A DNA stretch of 64,000 nucleotides from Pseudomonas mandelii (lineage in GTDB: Bacteria > Pseudomonadota > Gammaproteobacteria > Pseudomonadales > Pseudomonadaceae), in contig NZ_LT629796.1 of NCBI RefSeq assembly GCF_900106065.1, forward strand, positions 2,144,001 to 2,208,000, written 5' to 3'. Shown here piece after piece: positions 30,276 to 40,413 of the stretch. The notes below the pieces were generated by a model that worked only from the letters and a program-made list of their open reading frames with translations, was not told the DNA's origin and ran no database searches. The position numbers and the translations under genes are program-made. The first letter of the stretch is position 1; the number at the start of each line of letters is the position of its first letter.

Positions 30276-30916
30276 CCCATACCTCTGACGTTCTTGATGA
30301 CATGGCTGCCCAACTTGCGCCGCAGGCCGTGAATCAGAAATTCCACCGCATTGCTTTCCACTTCATTGCCCCAGCCGTAAATACGGTCTTCAAGCTCACT
30401 GCGAGAGAGAATTGCGCCTGGCCGAATCAACAGTGCCTGCAACAGGGCGAATTCGCGACTGGACAGTAGGACGGCTAGATTTTCCGTGGTAGTAGCCTCT
30501 TTGGATATCAGGTCCAGCGTCACCACGCCGTTGTCCAGCAAAGACAGGGCGTTGCCACCTTTGCGTCGTAACACGGCACGTATACGGGCCAGAAGTTCGG
30601 CCATATCGAAGGGTTTGAGCAGGTAGTCATCAGCACCGCCGTCAAGGCCCCGAAGGCGATCATCCAAGCCGTCTCTAGCGGTGATGATCAGCAGTGGGAC
30701 CGAGTTGTTGCGCCCTCGAATACTGTCTAGGACATCTAGTCCATCCTTTCCGGGTAACCCGAGATCCAGCAGTACGAGGTCATAGTGTTGGGTGACCAGC
30801 GTTGCAAGAGCAGTGAGACCGTTTTTCACCCAGTCAGTGGCATAACTCGCATCGTTCAGGGCGCCTTGGATGGCATCACCGATCATCGGGTCGTCTTCGA
30901 CCAGCAATATCCGCAT
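30251..30916 (-). CDS. OmpR-family response regulator (QseB/PmrA type)
   Basis: Two-domain regulator of 221 residues: receiver with acidic pocket VEDD and phosphoacceptor Asp51 (LVLLDLGLPG), then a winged-helix DNA-binding domain ending HVIKNVRGMGWM. The ATG at 30914-30916 (MRILLVEDD) is chosen; an upstream 9-residue extension is open. It pairs with the kinase at 28902-30275. Similarity to PmrA/QseB is at subfamily level only. Confidence 0.93.
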   Translation of the reverse strand: MRILLVEDDPMIGDAIQGALNDASYATDWVKNGLTALATLVTQHYDLVLLDLGLPGKDGLDVLDSIRGRNNSVPLLIITARDGLDDRLRGLDGGADDYLLKPFDMAELLARIRAVLRRKGGNALSLLDNGVVTLDLISKEATTTENLAVLLSSREFALLQALLIRPGAILSRSELEDRIYGWGNEVESNAVEFLIHGLRRKLGSHVIKNVRGMGWMVSKSA

Positions 30917-31016
30917 TTCCCGCTCCAGAAAAAAGCGCGACAAGCATGACCGTCGCGATTGTAGTGAAGCACCAGCGCAAGCGTTTGTCCGCCGCGAAAT
31001 CAGCGCTGCATAGGAC

Positions 31017-31454
31017 TCATGATTTGCTTTTCATCAAATCGAAGGTGTTCAACAGCTCATCCATTTTTGCCTTGCAGTCACTCTGTTGCGGATTACCGGC
31101 GCGCAAGGCATCGAGTGCATGGTCGATCGCCTTGTCCACCACATGCCAATCGCTTGCGGCACGGGGTTTGATACCAGCTTCGGCGGAGTCCCAAGCGGTC
31201 TCCAGATCTTTGATGCGGGCTTTGGCGCCCGGCAAGTCATTTTTATCGACGAGGGCGGAGACGTCGGCGGCAATATTACGGAACTCAGACAGTTCTCCTA
31301 GTTTTGAACCAGGTTGGGGTTGTGTGCTAACAGAACCTGACGTGGCGCCGGCAATGGGCTTGTTGGCAGGCTTCGAGCAACCAGCGGCGATGCTGAGCAA
31401 CAAGATGGAGGAGACGATGGCTACGTGACGAATGATGTTTTGAATCTGGCGCAT
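31017..31454 (-). CDS. Small periplasmic lipoprotein linked to a two-component system
   Basis: Lipoprotein of 145 residues: signal sequence ending in the lipobox SIAAGC, then a short Ala/Pro/Ser linker and a mostly helical domain ([18 protein letters not shown] through [14 protein letters not shown]). It resembles small helical lipoproteins seen next to QseBC-like systems and COG4705 proteins. The start at 31454 fits the lipobox; a 42-residue extension overlaps the upstream gene. The 28-base spacing to the COG4705 gene suggests an operon. Function unknown. Confidence 0.8.
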   Translation of the reverse strand: MRQIQNIIRHVAIVSSILLLSIAAGCSKPANKPIAGATSGSVSTQPQPGSKLGELSEFRNIAADVSALVDKNDLPGAKARIKDLETAWDSAEAGIKPRAASDWHVVDKAIDHALDALRAGNPQQSDCKAKMDELLNTFDLMKSKS

Positions 31455-31482
31455 GACGATTCCTTGATTGGCGTTTGGGCAA

Positions 31483-32247
31483 TTACTGAGTGATGGTTTT
31501 GCGGTTGCCGACGCTGATTTGCGCCACCGCAACCAGAATGACAATGACGCACAAGAAGATGGCGCTGGTCCAGGTGGCACCCATTCCGAGGCCCCCGTAG
31601 GTTTTAGACTGGGTCAGCAGGTCACCGAGTGAGGCGCCGAAAGGACGAGTCAGAATGTAGGCGATCCAGAACGTCAGCACCCTATTGCAGCCCATGTGCC
31701 AGGCAACCAGAGTGGCAGCGATCAGTGCACCGAAAATGACAGCGCCGAGGGTGAAACCCAGGCCCAAGGCCTCGGTTGCCAGGTCACCGGCGGCGGTGCC
31801 CAGGGCGAAGGTGCAGAGTACAGTCGCCCAGTAGAACAACTCCCGGCGCGGCGTGACAATTTCGCGGATCGACAGGTTGTGTTCTACCCGGTACCAGACC
31901 AAGAAGTTGATCGCCAGCAGAGTGGAAAATACGGCCGTGCTGGTGTAAAGGCTGACGTCCAGTATGTCGGTCAGAATGTCAGTAATTTGAGTTCCGACGA
32001 TGCTCACCAGAACGACTGTCAGCCAGTAGATCCAAGGCGTGTAGCCTTTAGTGCGAAATTGGCAGAACAGCGCGATTGCCAGTACTGCAGCCATACCGAT
32101 ACTGGTCGGCCCCGCGCCGAAACCAGCATCGACGGCCAGAAAGTCGGCGCCTGTTTCACCTACGGTCGTGGACAAGATTTTAATCATCCAGAATGACAGC
32201 GTCACTTCGGGTACTTTGTTGACCCAGCCGGCTATTGCGGATTTCAT
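31483..32247 (-). CDS. COG4705-family multispanning membrane protein
   Basis: Integral membrane protein of 254 residues with about seven hydrophobic helices arranged as two related halves; [14 protein letters not shown] and [15 protein letters not shown] look like repeats of one polar motif (T-GE/S-D). This matches the COG4705 family, for which I know no firm function. It is the first gene of a likely operon COG4705-lipoprotein-regulator-kinase, implying a role in transport or sensing of the stimulus handled by the kinase. Confidence 0.82.
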   Translation of the reverse strand: MKSAIAGWVNKVPEVTLSFWMIKILSTTVGETGADFLAVDAGFGAGPTSIGMAAVLAIALFCQFRTKGYTPWIYWLTVVLVSIVGTQITDILTDILDVSLYTSTAVFSTLLAINFLVWYRVEHNLSIREIVTPRRELFYWATVLCTFALGTAAGDLATEALGLGFTLGAVIFGALIAATLVAWHMGCNRVLTFWIAYILTRPFGASLGDLLTQSKTYGGLGMGATWTSAIFLCVIVILVAVAQISVGNRKTITQ

Positions 32248-32350
32248 AGGCGGATAGCCTCTCTTAAGCAGCGCGAAATGCGCGCGGAAAGAGAAAGTAA
32301 GTAATGAAACTTAGCTGAGCCTGAGGGAAGGCAAATTGGCCGTCCGGTGT

Positions 32351-32500
32351 CTAGTTAATGACTGCCGGTTTCATGTCGTTCAGGCACGCCTCGGCTGAGA
32401 CCGTATCCAGGCACAGTCCATTCTCCCGGCGTATGCCGACATGCTTTGGCGCGATAAAAATCAACGCATTAGGACGTCGTGTTTTGCGGTTCAAGACCAT
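32351..32500 (-). CDS. Possible small ORF (49 residues), low confidence
   Basis: A short minus-strand frame (MVLNRKTRRPNALIFIAPKH at the start, ending NDMKPAVIN) lies in the 656-base gap 32248-32903. No family is recognised and the ribosome site is weak; it could be the tail of a decayed gene. I see nothing else convincing in this gap. Confidence 0.25.
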   Translation of the reverse strand: MVLNRKTRRPNALIFIAPKHVGIRRENGLCLDTVSAEACLNDMKPAVIN

Positions 32501-32903
32501 ACCCAATATCCGACTTGGAAATCGCAGTAGTAGTCGGCTCAGCGAATACCGTCAGGCAAACGTCGCCATTATCGAGGGAAAACTTGATCTCATAATCCGG
32601 CAAGTAACATGGAAAAATCGCGTAGAGAGTCACGGCTTTCGAGCTTGCTTGGATTCAGCCAACTTTCGCAAGCAAAGCCGGAAATTATTGCTTATTGGCC
32701 TTAAGCCATATGGATGTTGTTTTGCCGCTGAACGGTAATAGTCGTAGCCGATTTGGCCAATCAACGTCCGGGTTTACTGATTTTTGACATCGCTTTCACC
32801 GCTTCAGTACAGCGCCAAATCTATCGTTGCCCGAATGGCAGGGTGAAGTTCTAAGGGGTAACCCTGGCTGGCACCAGTGTCCTGAAGCTGAAGGTTCGAT
32901 GGT

Positions 32904-33575
32904 ATGCCCCACATCCTTATCAACGACTCGATAATTTCGAAATTCGTCCCGCGCGCTATCCGTTTGCACAGCAAATTTTTCGCGGTGATCCTCATTACGC
33001 TGCTGCTCGGCGTGATAGGCGTATGGTTTTCAACGGCGACATCTGTGGTGGATTTGGGCGCGGGAAACAACATGATCAAATCAGGACTTGAAGCGCAATG
33101 GAGGCAAGGTTCCGTAGTGGTCCTGGTCAGACACGCCGAACGATGCGATCGGTCTGCAAACCCGTGCCTCGGCGACATCGAGGGCATCACCATCGAAGGA
33201 AGCAATGCTGCGATGGTGGTCGGCAAAGGTTTGCGACGACTGGGTCTCGAAAAAGCCCGGATGGTCGCCAGTCCCTTGCCCCGTGCACGCCAAACTGCCG
33301 ATTTTATTTCAGGTCGGGTGGTGGCGACTCAGGAGTGGGTGAGTGAGTGCGATGATGGATTCAAAGGCGCCGTAATAGCTCATAAAAGCGACAACGAGAA
33401 TTTGGTCCTGATTACTCACAGTGGCTGTATCGACCATTTCGAAAGACTGATGGGAGTACGTGCGGGAGCTCGTTCCAGCGCTTACACACAAGCCATATTC
33501 GTCCAAGTGGATGGGAGGCACAAACCAAACATCATCGGGTCGTTGGAAGCGACAGAGTGGGGAAAAATCAGATAA
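32904..33575 (+). CDS. Histidine phosphatase family protein (Ais/PmrG-like)
   Basis: Protein of 223 residues with an N-terminal membrane anchor (about 25-45) and a periplasmic branch-2 histidine phosphatase domain. The catalytic RHG-type motif is VLVRHAERCDRS, and SPLPRARQTADF and LITHSGC carry the other active-site residues. NPCLGDIEGIT is typical of the Ais/PmrG group, which dephosphorylates a heptose phosphate in LPS core under PmrA control in enterics. Regulation here is unproven. Confidence 0.82.
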   Translation: MPHILINDSIISKFVPRAIRLHSKFFAVILITLLLGVIGVWFSTATSVVDLGAGNNMIKSGLEAQWRQGSVVVLVRHAERCDRSANPCLGDIEGITIEGSNAAMVVGKGLRRLGLEKARMVASPLPRARQTADFISGRVVATQEWVSECDDGFKGAVIAHKSDNENLVLITHSGCIDHFERLMGVRAGARSSAYTQAIFVQVDGRHKPNIIGSLEATEWGKIR

Positions 33576-33720
33576 CACACAGTTAAGTAAAGCTACATAT
33601 TTTTACGGCGTTCAACACGCCACGCGCTGTGAGAGTTCACCTTGAATGTCAGAAACGTGGTTTTGCCAGCGTAAAAACTCTAGCGCCGATTGTCGCCCCG
33701 ACGGGAGATACGCGCGGAGT

Positions 33721-34407
33721 TTATAAAGGGAGGGTGCTCAGGACGCAAAGCCTGTATCCAATGCCATGTACGGTATGAAGCAGTGGTTCATCAAAGGCTT
33801 TGTCCAATGCCCGGCGCAGCATATGGATGTTACTGCGAAGGCTGTCGCTGCTCGGACGGTTGCGCCCCCAGATGAGATCTTCGAGCTCGGTCCGTTTGAC
33901 AACATGCGGACTTCTACGCATGAGGGTTTCCAACAGCTTCATGCAAATAGGATTTATCTTGATGGATGTCCCGGAGCGAGATACTTCCATGGTGTCCAAG
34001 TCAAAATGCAGATCGGCTACAACCATGACCCGATTCATTTTTCGAGCGCGGCGCGACACCACGGCTTCGATTCTGGCAAGAATTTCAGACATGGCAAACG
34101 GCTTGGTGACGTAGTCATCAGCACCGACCTTGAAGCCGATCAATCGATCTTCCAGTTGGTCTCGTGCACTTAACATGACAATGGCAACGTCGGATTTGGA
34201 AATCTGACGCAGGCTTTGGCAAATCTTGTTGCCATCGATTCCAGGGAGCATGACATCTAGAACAATCGCGTCGAAGAATTTTGAGGCAGCGAGATGAAGC
34301 CCGGTCAAGCCGTCGAGTGCTCCCTCGACGTGGTGACCCTTCAAAACAAAAAAGTCCATCAGGTTGTCGTGAATGTCACGATTGTCCTCAATGATCAGTA
34401 TATTCAT
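33721..34407 (-). CDS. Orphan OmpR-family response regulator
   Basis: Regulator of 228 residues: receiver with IIEDNRD and phosphoacceptor Asp51 (IVLDVMLPGIDG), switch lysine in VTKPFAMSEIL, then a winged-helix domain (LRSNIHMLRRALDKAF, TVHGIGYRL). No kinase gene adjoins it; the nearest is at 28.9-30.3 kb and already has its own partner. It is convergent with the phosphatase gene. Confidence 0.9.
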   Translation of the reverse strand: MNILIIEDNRDIHDNLMDFFVLKGHHVEGALDGLTGLHLAASKFFDAIVLDVMLPGIDGNKICQSLRQISKSDVAIVMLSARDQLEDRLIGFKVGADDYVTKPFAMSEILARIEAVVSRRARKMNRVMVVADLHFDLDTMEVSRSGTSIKINPICMKLLETLMRRSPHVVKRTELEDLIWGRNRPSSDSLRSNIHMLRRALDKAFDEPLLHTVHGIGYRLCVLSTLPL

Positions 34408-34591
34408 CGGCTACCTTCATGCTTCTTATCAAATTAACCTGTCTTCTATTCTGCCGCGTTTTTACAGCGTCACATGACTGATTAGAATAATCTTTTGTGC
34501 TTACGGAGGGCGGCAAGCCGCTTTGTCGCAGAATCGCCTACGCTTGAGACGGTCAGCGTAAAAAGGTTAATTCCATAAAGGAGATAGGGGT

Positions 34592-34906
34592 ATGCATGGC
34601 TACGGAATGGCGGGGGATTTGCTTCATTTAGCCGTCTATTTGATGACCATTGCGTTCTGGGCGCTGTTTTGGATGGTCTGTATCTTCAACGCCAGAGGTC
34701 GGTTGAAAAGGCTTTTAGGCGCACATGCATTGATTATTTGTATTCTTTTTTTTCCAGCGTTGCCCGCCACCTTCATTGGTGGAGCATTGATTTCTTTTGG
34801 TATCGAAGGCCTGATCTGGAGCCTGTGTATTACTGGGATTGGTTTGCCGATTGCCGGCATGCAACTGGTCCAGCACTACGTTAAAAAATGCCAAGGACTA
34901 GAATGA
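34592..34906 (+). CDS. Small three-helix membrane protein, unknown
   Basis: Protein of 104 residues with three strongly hydrophobic segments (about 10-33, 41-57 and 62-93) and a short basic tail. AAAGGAGAT is ideally placed before the ATG. No family recognised. It lies divergent from the orphan response regulator and could belong to its regulon (inference only). Confidence 0.65.
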   Translation: MHGYGMAGDLLHLAVYLMTIAFWALFWMVCIFNARGRLKRLLGAHALIICILFFPALPATFIGGALISFGIEGLIWSLCITGIGLPIAGMQLVQHYVKKCQGLE

Positions 34907-35062
34907 TAAGTCTACTACGACGCCGGGCCTGGTTACTGTAAATAGGCTAGCCGGATGACGTTACGAGGCTTGAGTTACAGCTATACAGAAAATTCACATC
35001 ACGTTGACCTTCCAGCGACAGGCGGATGATTAGCATTGAGCCCTGACCACTGGAGATCGCCA

Positions 35063-35743
35063 ATGAGCGCCCCTGTCAAACTTAAATTTTATGAGAAGTA
35101 CGATAAAAATAACGTAAAACATTACTTCCTGAAGCATCAGGATGGACTGTCGCAAAAACTGGCCCATTATCGGGACGTACAGATGGCGCGCCATGCGTTA
35201 CACGAGGCGGGAGACCCGGGGCTGGTTCTCGACCTTCCATGCGGCGCGGGACGGTTCTGGTCCGTACTTGCAGAAAACTCTAATCGAGTCATCATTGGCG
35301 CAGACAGTTCGTCGGAGATGATTACAGCAGCATTAGATAATCAACCTGCCGATATAGTCAAACGTGTAACGCCTCTAAAAACTTCAGTGTTCGCCATCGA
35401 TTTACCTGGTAATTCGGTGGACAGCATTTTCAGCATGCGGTTGATTCATCATATTGGTGAATCCGTGCATCGATTGACGATGTTGCGAGAGTTTCACCGG
35501 GTGACGCGCGACACCGTTATCCTATCGATGTGGGTAGATGGTAACTTCAAGTCATGGAAGCGAAAGCGCCAGGGACAACGGCGTAGAGCCATGGGCGAGC
35601 AGACTAAATATCAAAATAGGTTTGTTATTCCTCGATCCGTCGCAGAAGCCGAGTTCAAGGAAGCTGGTTTCGTTATTGATAGCAAGTCTGACTTTATTCC
35701 GTTTTTTTCAATGTGGCGTGTCTACGTTTTGCGAAAGATTTAA
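35063..35743 (+). CDS. Class I SAM-dependent methyltransferase
   Basis: Protein of 226 residues with the SAM-binding motif LVLDLPCGAGRFW (about 50-62), acidic loop GADSSSEMI and post-motif HHIGESVHRLTMLREF. The start at 35063 has GGAGA upstream; a nine-codon extension is open. The substrate is unknown; similar enzymes act with nearby kinases or glycosyltransferases on lipids or sugars. Confidence 0.82.
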   Translation: MSAPVKLKFYEKYDKNNVKHYFLKHQDGLSQKLAHYRDVQMARHALHEAGDPGLVLDLPCGAGRFWSVLAENSNRVIIGADSSSEMITAALDNQPADIVKRVTPLKTSVFAIDLPGNSVDSIFSMRLIHHIGESVHRLTMLREFHRVTRDTVILSMWVDGNFKSWKRKRQGQRRRAMGEQTKYQNRFVIPRSVAEAEFKEAGFVIDSKSDFIPFFSMWRVYVLRKI

Positions 35744-35933
35744 ATTCTGCGTCAGGCGTCCGGAGTTGTCAGAGGGGATTCGAGTCGGCTGAACAAGCTT
35801 TCCAATAACGTAATCAACTTTGCTTGATCAACCCGCTTCCGCGAGCTTTGCGCCACTTAACACCAGCACCGGGTTTCAGCTATCAATGCGCGACTGTGCC
35901 ATTCCATTTTTGATACGGAATGGGCAACTTGCA

Positions 35934-36041
35934 TTAGTCTCCCCGACCCATCGGGAAGTACATAAACCCGCTGCGCGTCAGTCGATCGGCGTCGTACAGA
36001 TTGCGCCCGTCAAAGATCATGGGCGCCTTGAACTGTTGCCA
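35934..36041 (-). pseudogene. ugd: Remnant of UDP-glucose 6-dehydrogenase C-terminus
   Basis: A 35-codon stretch before a stop reads like the extreme C-terminus of Ugd/TuaD: MIFDGRNLYDADRLTRSGF then MYFPMGRGD. Upstream of it only WQQFKAP remains before an in-frame stop, with the intervening family residues missing. The rest of the gene is absent, so this is a deletion scar. The rest of the 35744-36178 gap has no convincing gene. Confidence 0.75.
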
Positions 36042-36178
36042 CCCGGTACAGATGATCTACCACGTGCCTTATAGCTATGCCTTTAAAAATCACTTCGCTA
36101 TTCGCGTGATCGAAGAGCGCGAACTCACGAGAGCGTGGGCGAAGGGTGGTGGATCGTTTTAATCCCTGAATTTCAGCT

Positions 36179-37249
36179 TCAAGGCTCGTTCAGCACATGG
36201 GCATGACCTAGGGCTGAGACGTGCACCGCACTGCCGGCTGGCGGCGCGTAGAGGCCGGTACTACGCACCATCAAGGATCTGCCGGGTTGGTCAGTGTCGG
36301 GCAACGCTTCGAGTTCCACGATCAATGTGCAGGTATTTCCGCTGAAGTCGCGCTCGCTCACGACGCCACGGCAGCCCGAGGATTCCACGGCATTCGGTAC
36401 GATGCCGACCAGTTGCAATTGCTCGGGCCGCAACATGATCTGCGCACAGCGGTTGTTGCGATGGTTATTGACGGGGATCCGCCCCAGGTCGCAATGGGCC
36501 CAGCCAGCTTCGATTCTGGCCGGCATGACCACGGCATCACCGAGGAACAGCGCGGTTTGTTCGTCGCCGGGATAACGGTAAAGATCCAGCGGATGGCCGG
36601 ATTGCACCAGTTGGCCGTCACGCATGACCGCCAACTGATCGGCAAACGACAGCGCCTCACTCTGGTCGTGGGTGACCAGAATGGTGGTGACCCCTGCGTC
36701 GGCCAACAGCCGCGCCACCAGTTTGCGCATGGACGCACGCAAGCCGGTGTCGAGGGCGGAAAACGGCTCATCCAGCAACATCAGGCGCGGCTGTTGTGCC
36801 AAGGCTCGCGCCAGTGCCACCCGCTGTTGCTGGCCGCCCGAAAGTTCGTGAGGCCAACGATTGGCCATGTTCGCGTCCAGCGCCACGCTGTCCATCAATA
36901 CAGCGATACGCTCGTGTTTCCTTCTGCCCTTGCTTGTCAGTCCGAAACCGATATTGGCGGCCACGGTCATGTGCGGGAACAGCGCGCCGTCCTGGGGCAC
37001 GTAGCCGATCTGGCGTTGGTGTGCCGGGACCTCGTGAGTGTCGTCGACCAATGTCTGGCCGTTGAGGGTCACGCAGCCCCGGTCCGGGAATTCGAAGCCG
37101 GCGATCATCCGCAGCAACGTGGTTTTGCCCGAACCCGACGGGCCGACGATCACTGTGCGGCTGCCCGTCGGCACCACCAGGCTGATGTTTTCCAGGGCGC
37201 GGTGCGCGCCGTAGGATTTGCAGATCGAATGCAGTTCGAGGGCGTTCAT
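36179..37249 (-). CDS. fbpC: Ferric-iron-type ABC transporter ATP-binding protein (FbpC-like)
   Basis: ABC ATPase (356 residues) of the FbpC/PotA group. Walker A is GPSGSGKTT, signature LSGGQQQR, Walker [13 protein letters not shown], switch VTHDQSE, with a C-terminal TOBE-like regulatory region. The start at 37249 overlaps the permease stop by four bases; the longer upstream frame is antisense-like and rejected. It is the last gene of fbpABC. Confidence 0.9.
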   Translation of the reverse strand: MNALELHSICKSYGAHRALENISLVVPTGSRTVIVGPSGSGKTTLLRMIAGFEFPDRGCVTLNGQTLVDDTHEVPAHQRQIGYVPQDGALFPHMTVAANIGFGLTSKGRRKHERIAVLMDSVALDANMANRWPHELSGGQQQRVALARALAQQPRLMLLDEPFSALDTGLRASMRKLVARLLADAGVTTILVTHDQSEALSFADQLAVMRDGQLVQSGHPLDLYRYPGDEQTALFLGDAVVMPARIEAGWAHCDLGRIPVNNHRNNRCAQIMLRPEQLQLVGIVPNAVESSGCRGVVSERDFSGNTCTLIVELEALPDTDQPGRSLMVRSTGLYAPPAGSAVHVSALGHAHVLNEP

Positions 37250-38843
37250 CGGCCAGCCGTTCGTTTGGATTGGTGATAGAGAAGTGCGGTCAACGGAAGT
37301 GACAGCAGAATCATCAGCAGGGCATAGGGCGCGGCGGCGGCGTAGTCGATTTCGCTGGTCAATGCCCAGAATCCGGTCGCCAGCGTGCGTGTGCCGTTTG
37401 GGGCCAGCAGCAGGGTGGCGGTCAATTCGTTGGTGATCGCCAAAAACACCAGCGCCGCGCCAGCAGCAGCGCCGGGCGCGGCCAGTCGCAAGGTGATCAG
37501 CCACAGTGCCCGACCAGGCGAACGGCCGAGGCTGCGTGCAATGTTCTCCAGTTCAACCGGTGCCTGGGCGATACCGGCACGCAAACTCACCAGCGCGCGG
37601 GGCAAAAACATCAGCAGGTACGCCAGCAACACGGTGATCGTCGTCTGATAAATCGGCCGGGCGAAATGCACCGTGACCGTCACCAGGGCCAGGGCAACCA
37701 CAATCCCCGGCAAGGAACTGGTGATGTAGTTACAGCTTTCAAGAATGCGTTGCAGCCGCCCCGGCGAGCGAATCGACAGCCAGGCAATCGGGATGGCCGC
37801 GCAGGTGGTGAGCGCGGCGCCCGCGAAGCCGAGCAGTAATGTCTGTTGCAGCGCCGGCATCAGCTCAGCCACCTGCCAGACATGCGTCCCCCCGCGATCA
37901 GCCACTTGCTCAACGTGATCAGCGGCACCCCGAGCGCCAAGGCGCAGGTGACGATCAGTAAAGTGAGCGCAAGCACGGTTGGCGCGGTTTTCAGGCAGAC
38001 GATTCGTTGTTCACGGGCACTTCCCGAACCGACACGGGCATATCGCGCATGGCCGCGCGCCGCCGACTCCACGGTCAGCATCGCCAGGCAACACAGGGCC
38101 AGCACGCCAGCCAGCAGGTTAGCGGCGGGGCCGTTGAAGGTGGACTTGAACTGATCGAAGATCGCCGTGGTGAAGGTGTCGAAACGGATCATTGCGTACA
38201 GGCCATATTCGGCCAGCAAATGCAGCCCTACCAACAATGCGCCGCCGCAGATGGCCAGGCGCAATTGCGGCAACACCACCCGAAAAAATACCGCCCAAGG
38301 CTTGAGCCCCATCGACTGCGCCACATCCTCAATGGCCGGATCGAGCCTGCGCAGGGTTGCCGCAACCGGCAAATACAGGAACGGAAAGTAGGCGATCACC
38401 GAGACCAGCACCCCGGCAAACAGTCCGTTGATCGACGACACCAGGCTGACCCAGGCATAGCTGTGAACGAAGGCCGGAACCGCCAGTGGTGCGGTCGCCA
38501 GCAACGACCACCAGCGCCGCCCCGGCAGATCGCTGCGCTCGGTCAGCCAGGCCAGCGTCACGCCGAGGCCCACGCACAGGGGAATCGTGATCACCACCAG
38601 CAACACGGTGTTGATCAGCAACTCGCCGACCCTCGGCCGGAACACCAGCGCCGCCAGCGTTGCCCAGCCGGTTTGCAACGACACGCCGATGATGAAGGCA
38701 ATCGGCAACAGCGCCAGGACTGACACCAGCACCGACAAACCCATCACCCACGCACCGCCGCGCCCCGAGAACAGACCGCGGGAGCGGCGGCGCAAGTGTG
38801 CGGGTATCGCCGCAGCGACGTCCGCCGGTAGCGTTTCAGGCAT
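37246..38843 (-). pseudogene. fbpB: Ferric-iron ABC permease (FbpB-like), frameshifted
   Basis: Two adjoining frames make one normal FbpB-like permease with two membrane domains. The first (from ATG 38843) reads through LSKWLIAGG and then ends at 37860; the second continues [19 protein letters not shown] to 37246. They meet at a run of six C on the + strand (37888-37893); one more base would restore [13 protein letters not shown]. Either a real loss of function, slippage-corrected expression, or a sequencing error in the homopolymer. It starts five bases after fbpA ends. Confidence 0.88.
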
Positions 38844-38847
38844 CAAT

Positions 38848-39861
38848 TCAAAGCAGTCCGGCCTGAGTCATCAGTTCCACGGCTTTTTTACTGTCGAGTT
38901 TTGACGCATCGACTTTCGGCGCGTCGAGCTGTTGCAGAGGCACTAATTTAGGGTTGGATTCAGCGTTTTTGCCTACCGCGTATTCAAAGGAGTTGCCGGT
39001 CTTGAGGATGGCCTGGCCGTCCTTGCCGGTCACCCACTTGAGGAACGCCTGGGCTTGTTCTTTGTGCTGGCTGGAGGCCAGAACGCCGCCGCCGGAGATA
39101 CTCACAAACGCTCCCGGATCTTTGTGTTTGAAGTAGTGCAGGGCAGTGTTCTTGCTGTTTTCGCCGGTCTTGGCCTGATCGCCGAAGCGGTAATAGTGGT
39201 AGATCACACCACTGTCGATCTGCCCGGCATTGACCGCTTTCAACACGGAGCTGTTGCCGCGATACGCGGTGAAATTGGCCTTCATGCCTTTCAGCCACTC
39301 AAGGGTGGCGGTTTCGCCCTTGAGTTCTAGGACTGCAGCGACGATGGCCTGGAAATCGGCGCCGGCCGGTGAAGCGGCCCAACGACCTTTCCATTTCGGC
39401 TCGGCGAGGTCCAGGAGTGATTTCGGTAAGTCCGCTTCCGGCAGTTTGCCCGGGTTGTAGACAAACACGGTGGAGCGCGCCGCGATGCCCACCCATTTGC
39501 CATGGGCCGGACGGTAGGCTGCGTCGACTTGTTCAAGGGTGGTCGGCGCCACTGGGGTAAACAGTCCCGCGTTGTCCACCAGCACCATGGCCGGGGAATT
39601 TTCGGTCAGAAATACATCCGCAGGGGAGGCGGCGCCTTCCTGGACAATCTGGTTTCCCATCTCGGTGTCGTCGCCATTGCGCACTGTGACCTTGATCCCG
39701 GTCTCCTGGGTGAAGCCTTCGATCCAGGCTTTGGTCAGGCTTTCATGCTGGGCGTTGTAGACCACAATGCCGTCGGCATCGGCGGCAAACACCTGACCGG
39801 CGCTCAGCAACGCCGTGGCCAGTAGAGCGGTTTTGAGGAACGAGGGCATAGGGGAAATCAT
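38848..39861 (-). CDS. fbpA: Ferric-iron ABC transporter periplasmic binding protein (FbpA-like)
   Basis: Periplasmic Fe3+-binding protein (337 residues). Signal peptide ends AGQVFA; mature start [15 protein letters not shown] is family-typical, and the paired tyrosines that chelate iron appear in [12 protein letters not shown]. The start at 39861 is supported by AGGAGC; upstream codons lack homology. It is the first gene of fbpABC, with a Fur-box-like site upstream. Confidence 0.92.
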   Translation of the reverse strand: MISPMPSFLKTALLATALLSAGQVFAADADGIVVYNAQHESLTKAWIEGFTQETGIKVTVRNGDDTEMGNQIVQEGAASPADVFLTENSPAMVLVDNAGLFTPVAPTTLEQVDAAYRPAHGKWVGIAARSTVFVYNPGKLPEADLPKSLLDLAEPKWKGRWAASPAGADFQAIVAAVLELKGETATLEWLKGMKANFTAYRGNSSVLKAVNAGQIDSGVIYHYYRFGDQAKTGENSKNTALHYFKHKDPGAFVSISGGGVLASSQHKEQAQAFLKWVTGKDGQAILKTGNSFEYAVGKNAESNPKLVPLQQLDAPKVDASKLDSKKAVELMTQAGLL

Positions 39862-39913
39862 TTTGTTGCAGCTCCTGATTCTTTTGGAAGTCACGCACAC
39901 AGATACATGGCCC

Positions 39914-39932
39914 ATCAATGCGAATCATTTGC
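39914..39932 (-). promoter_or_regulatory. Candidate Fur box upstream of fbpA
   Basis: ATCAATGCGAATCATTTGC matches 12 of 19 positions of the Fur consensus, including the central AATCATT. It lies 53 bases before the fbpA start. The rest of 39862-40413 is AT-rich and holds no gene. Confidence 0.5.
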
Positions 39933-40328
39933 ATGTTTAGGGGGCCGCAAATGTAGAGCGCAAAATGAGAAAAAAACGTCAAAAAAAACTCTAATAAATG
40001 TCATTTTCATTTAGGTTGGCACTCGTCTGATTGCCAACTCTTAGCAGTTATCGACGACGCTGTTCCACATGAATCGGCTTTCTTGATCGCGATTATCTGC
40101 CCTCTTGTTGCGCACCACCTGTAGGCCCATCAGATGTGGGTGAGTTGGCGATTACATACAGCGTCATGCCGGACATATTAAGGCGAAAGGTAAGGCGAGA
40201 TAACGGCGGACTTATTGTATCAAAATGTTTCATATCAGCTTTGAATAACCAGAATCCCGCATTTTTGACAAAATTTTACTAATTTGCCGTATAGATTCAC
40301 TTCACCTCCAAATGAGTCGCAGCTCATT

Positions 40329-40357
40329 GCATTCGAAGACAGGAATGTCTTGAATGC
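40329..40357 (+). other. Hairpin upstream of the LTA-synthase-like gene
   Basis: GCATTCGAAGAC and GTCTTGAATGC form an 11-bp stem with one bulged G and loop AGGAAT. It ends 56 bases before the start codon and may lie in the 5' UTR. No U-tract, so not a terminator. Confidence 0.4.
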
Positions 40358-40413
40358 ATACGGCCAATCGGCAGTAATTTCCAATCTGGAGGGAGCACAA
40401 CAAGGAGTTTTTA

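Noticed and set aside
32358..32738. 126-codon + strand open frame in the gap after the COG4705 gene
   Set aside because: No ribosome site, no recognisable family and basic shadow-like composition.
36221..37276. 351-codon + strand open frame
   Set aside because: Antisense to fbpC; composition typical of a shadow frame in GC-rich DNA.
37246..38843. Two separate permease genes
   Set aside because: Each frame holds only half of an FbpB-type protein and they join perfectly with one added base in a homopolymer.
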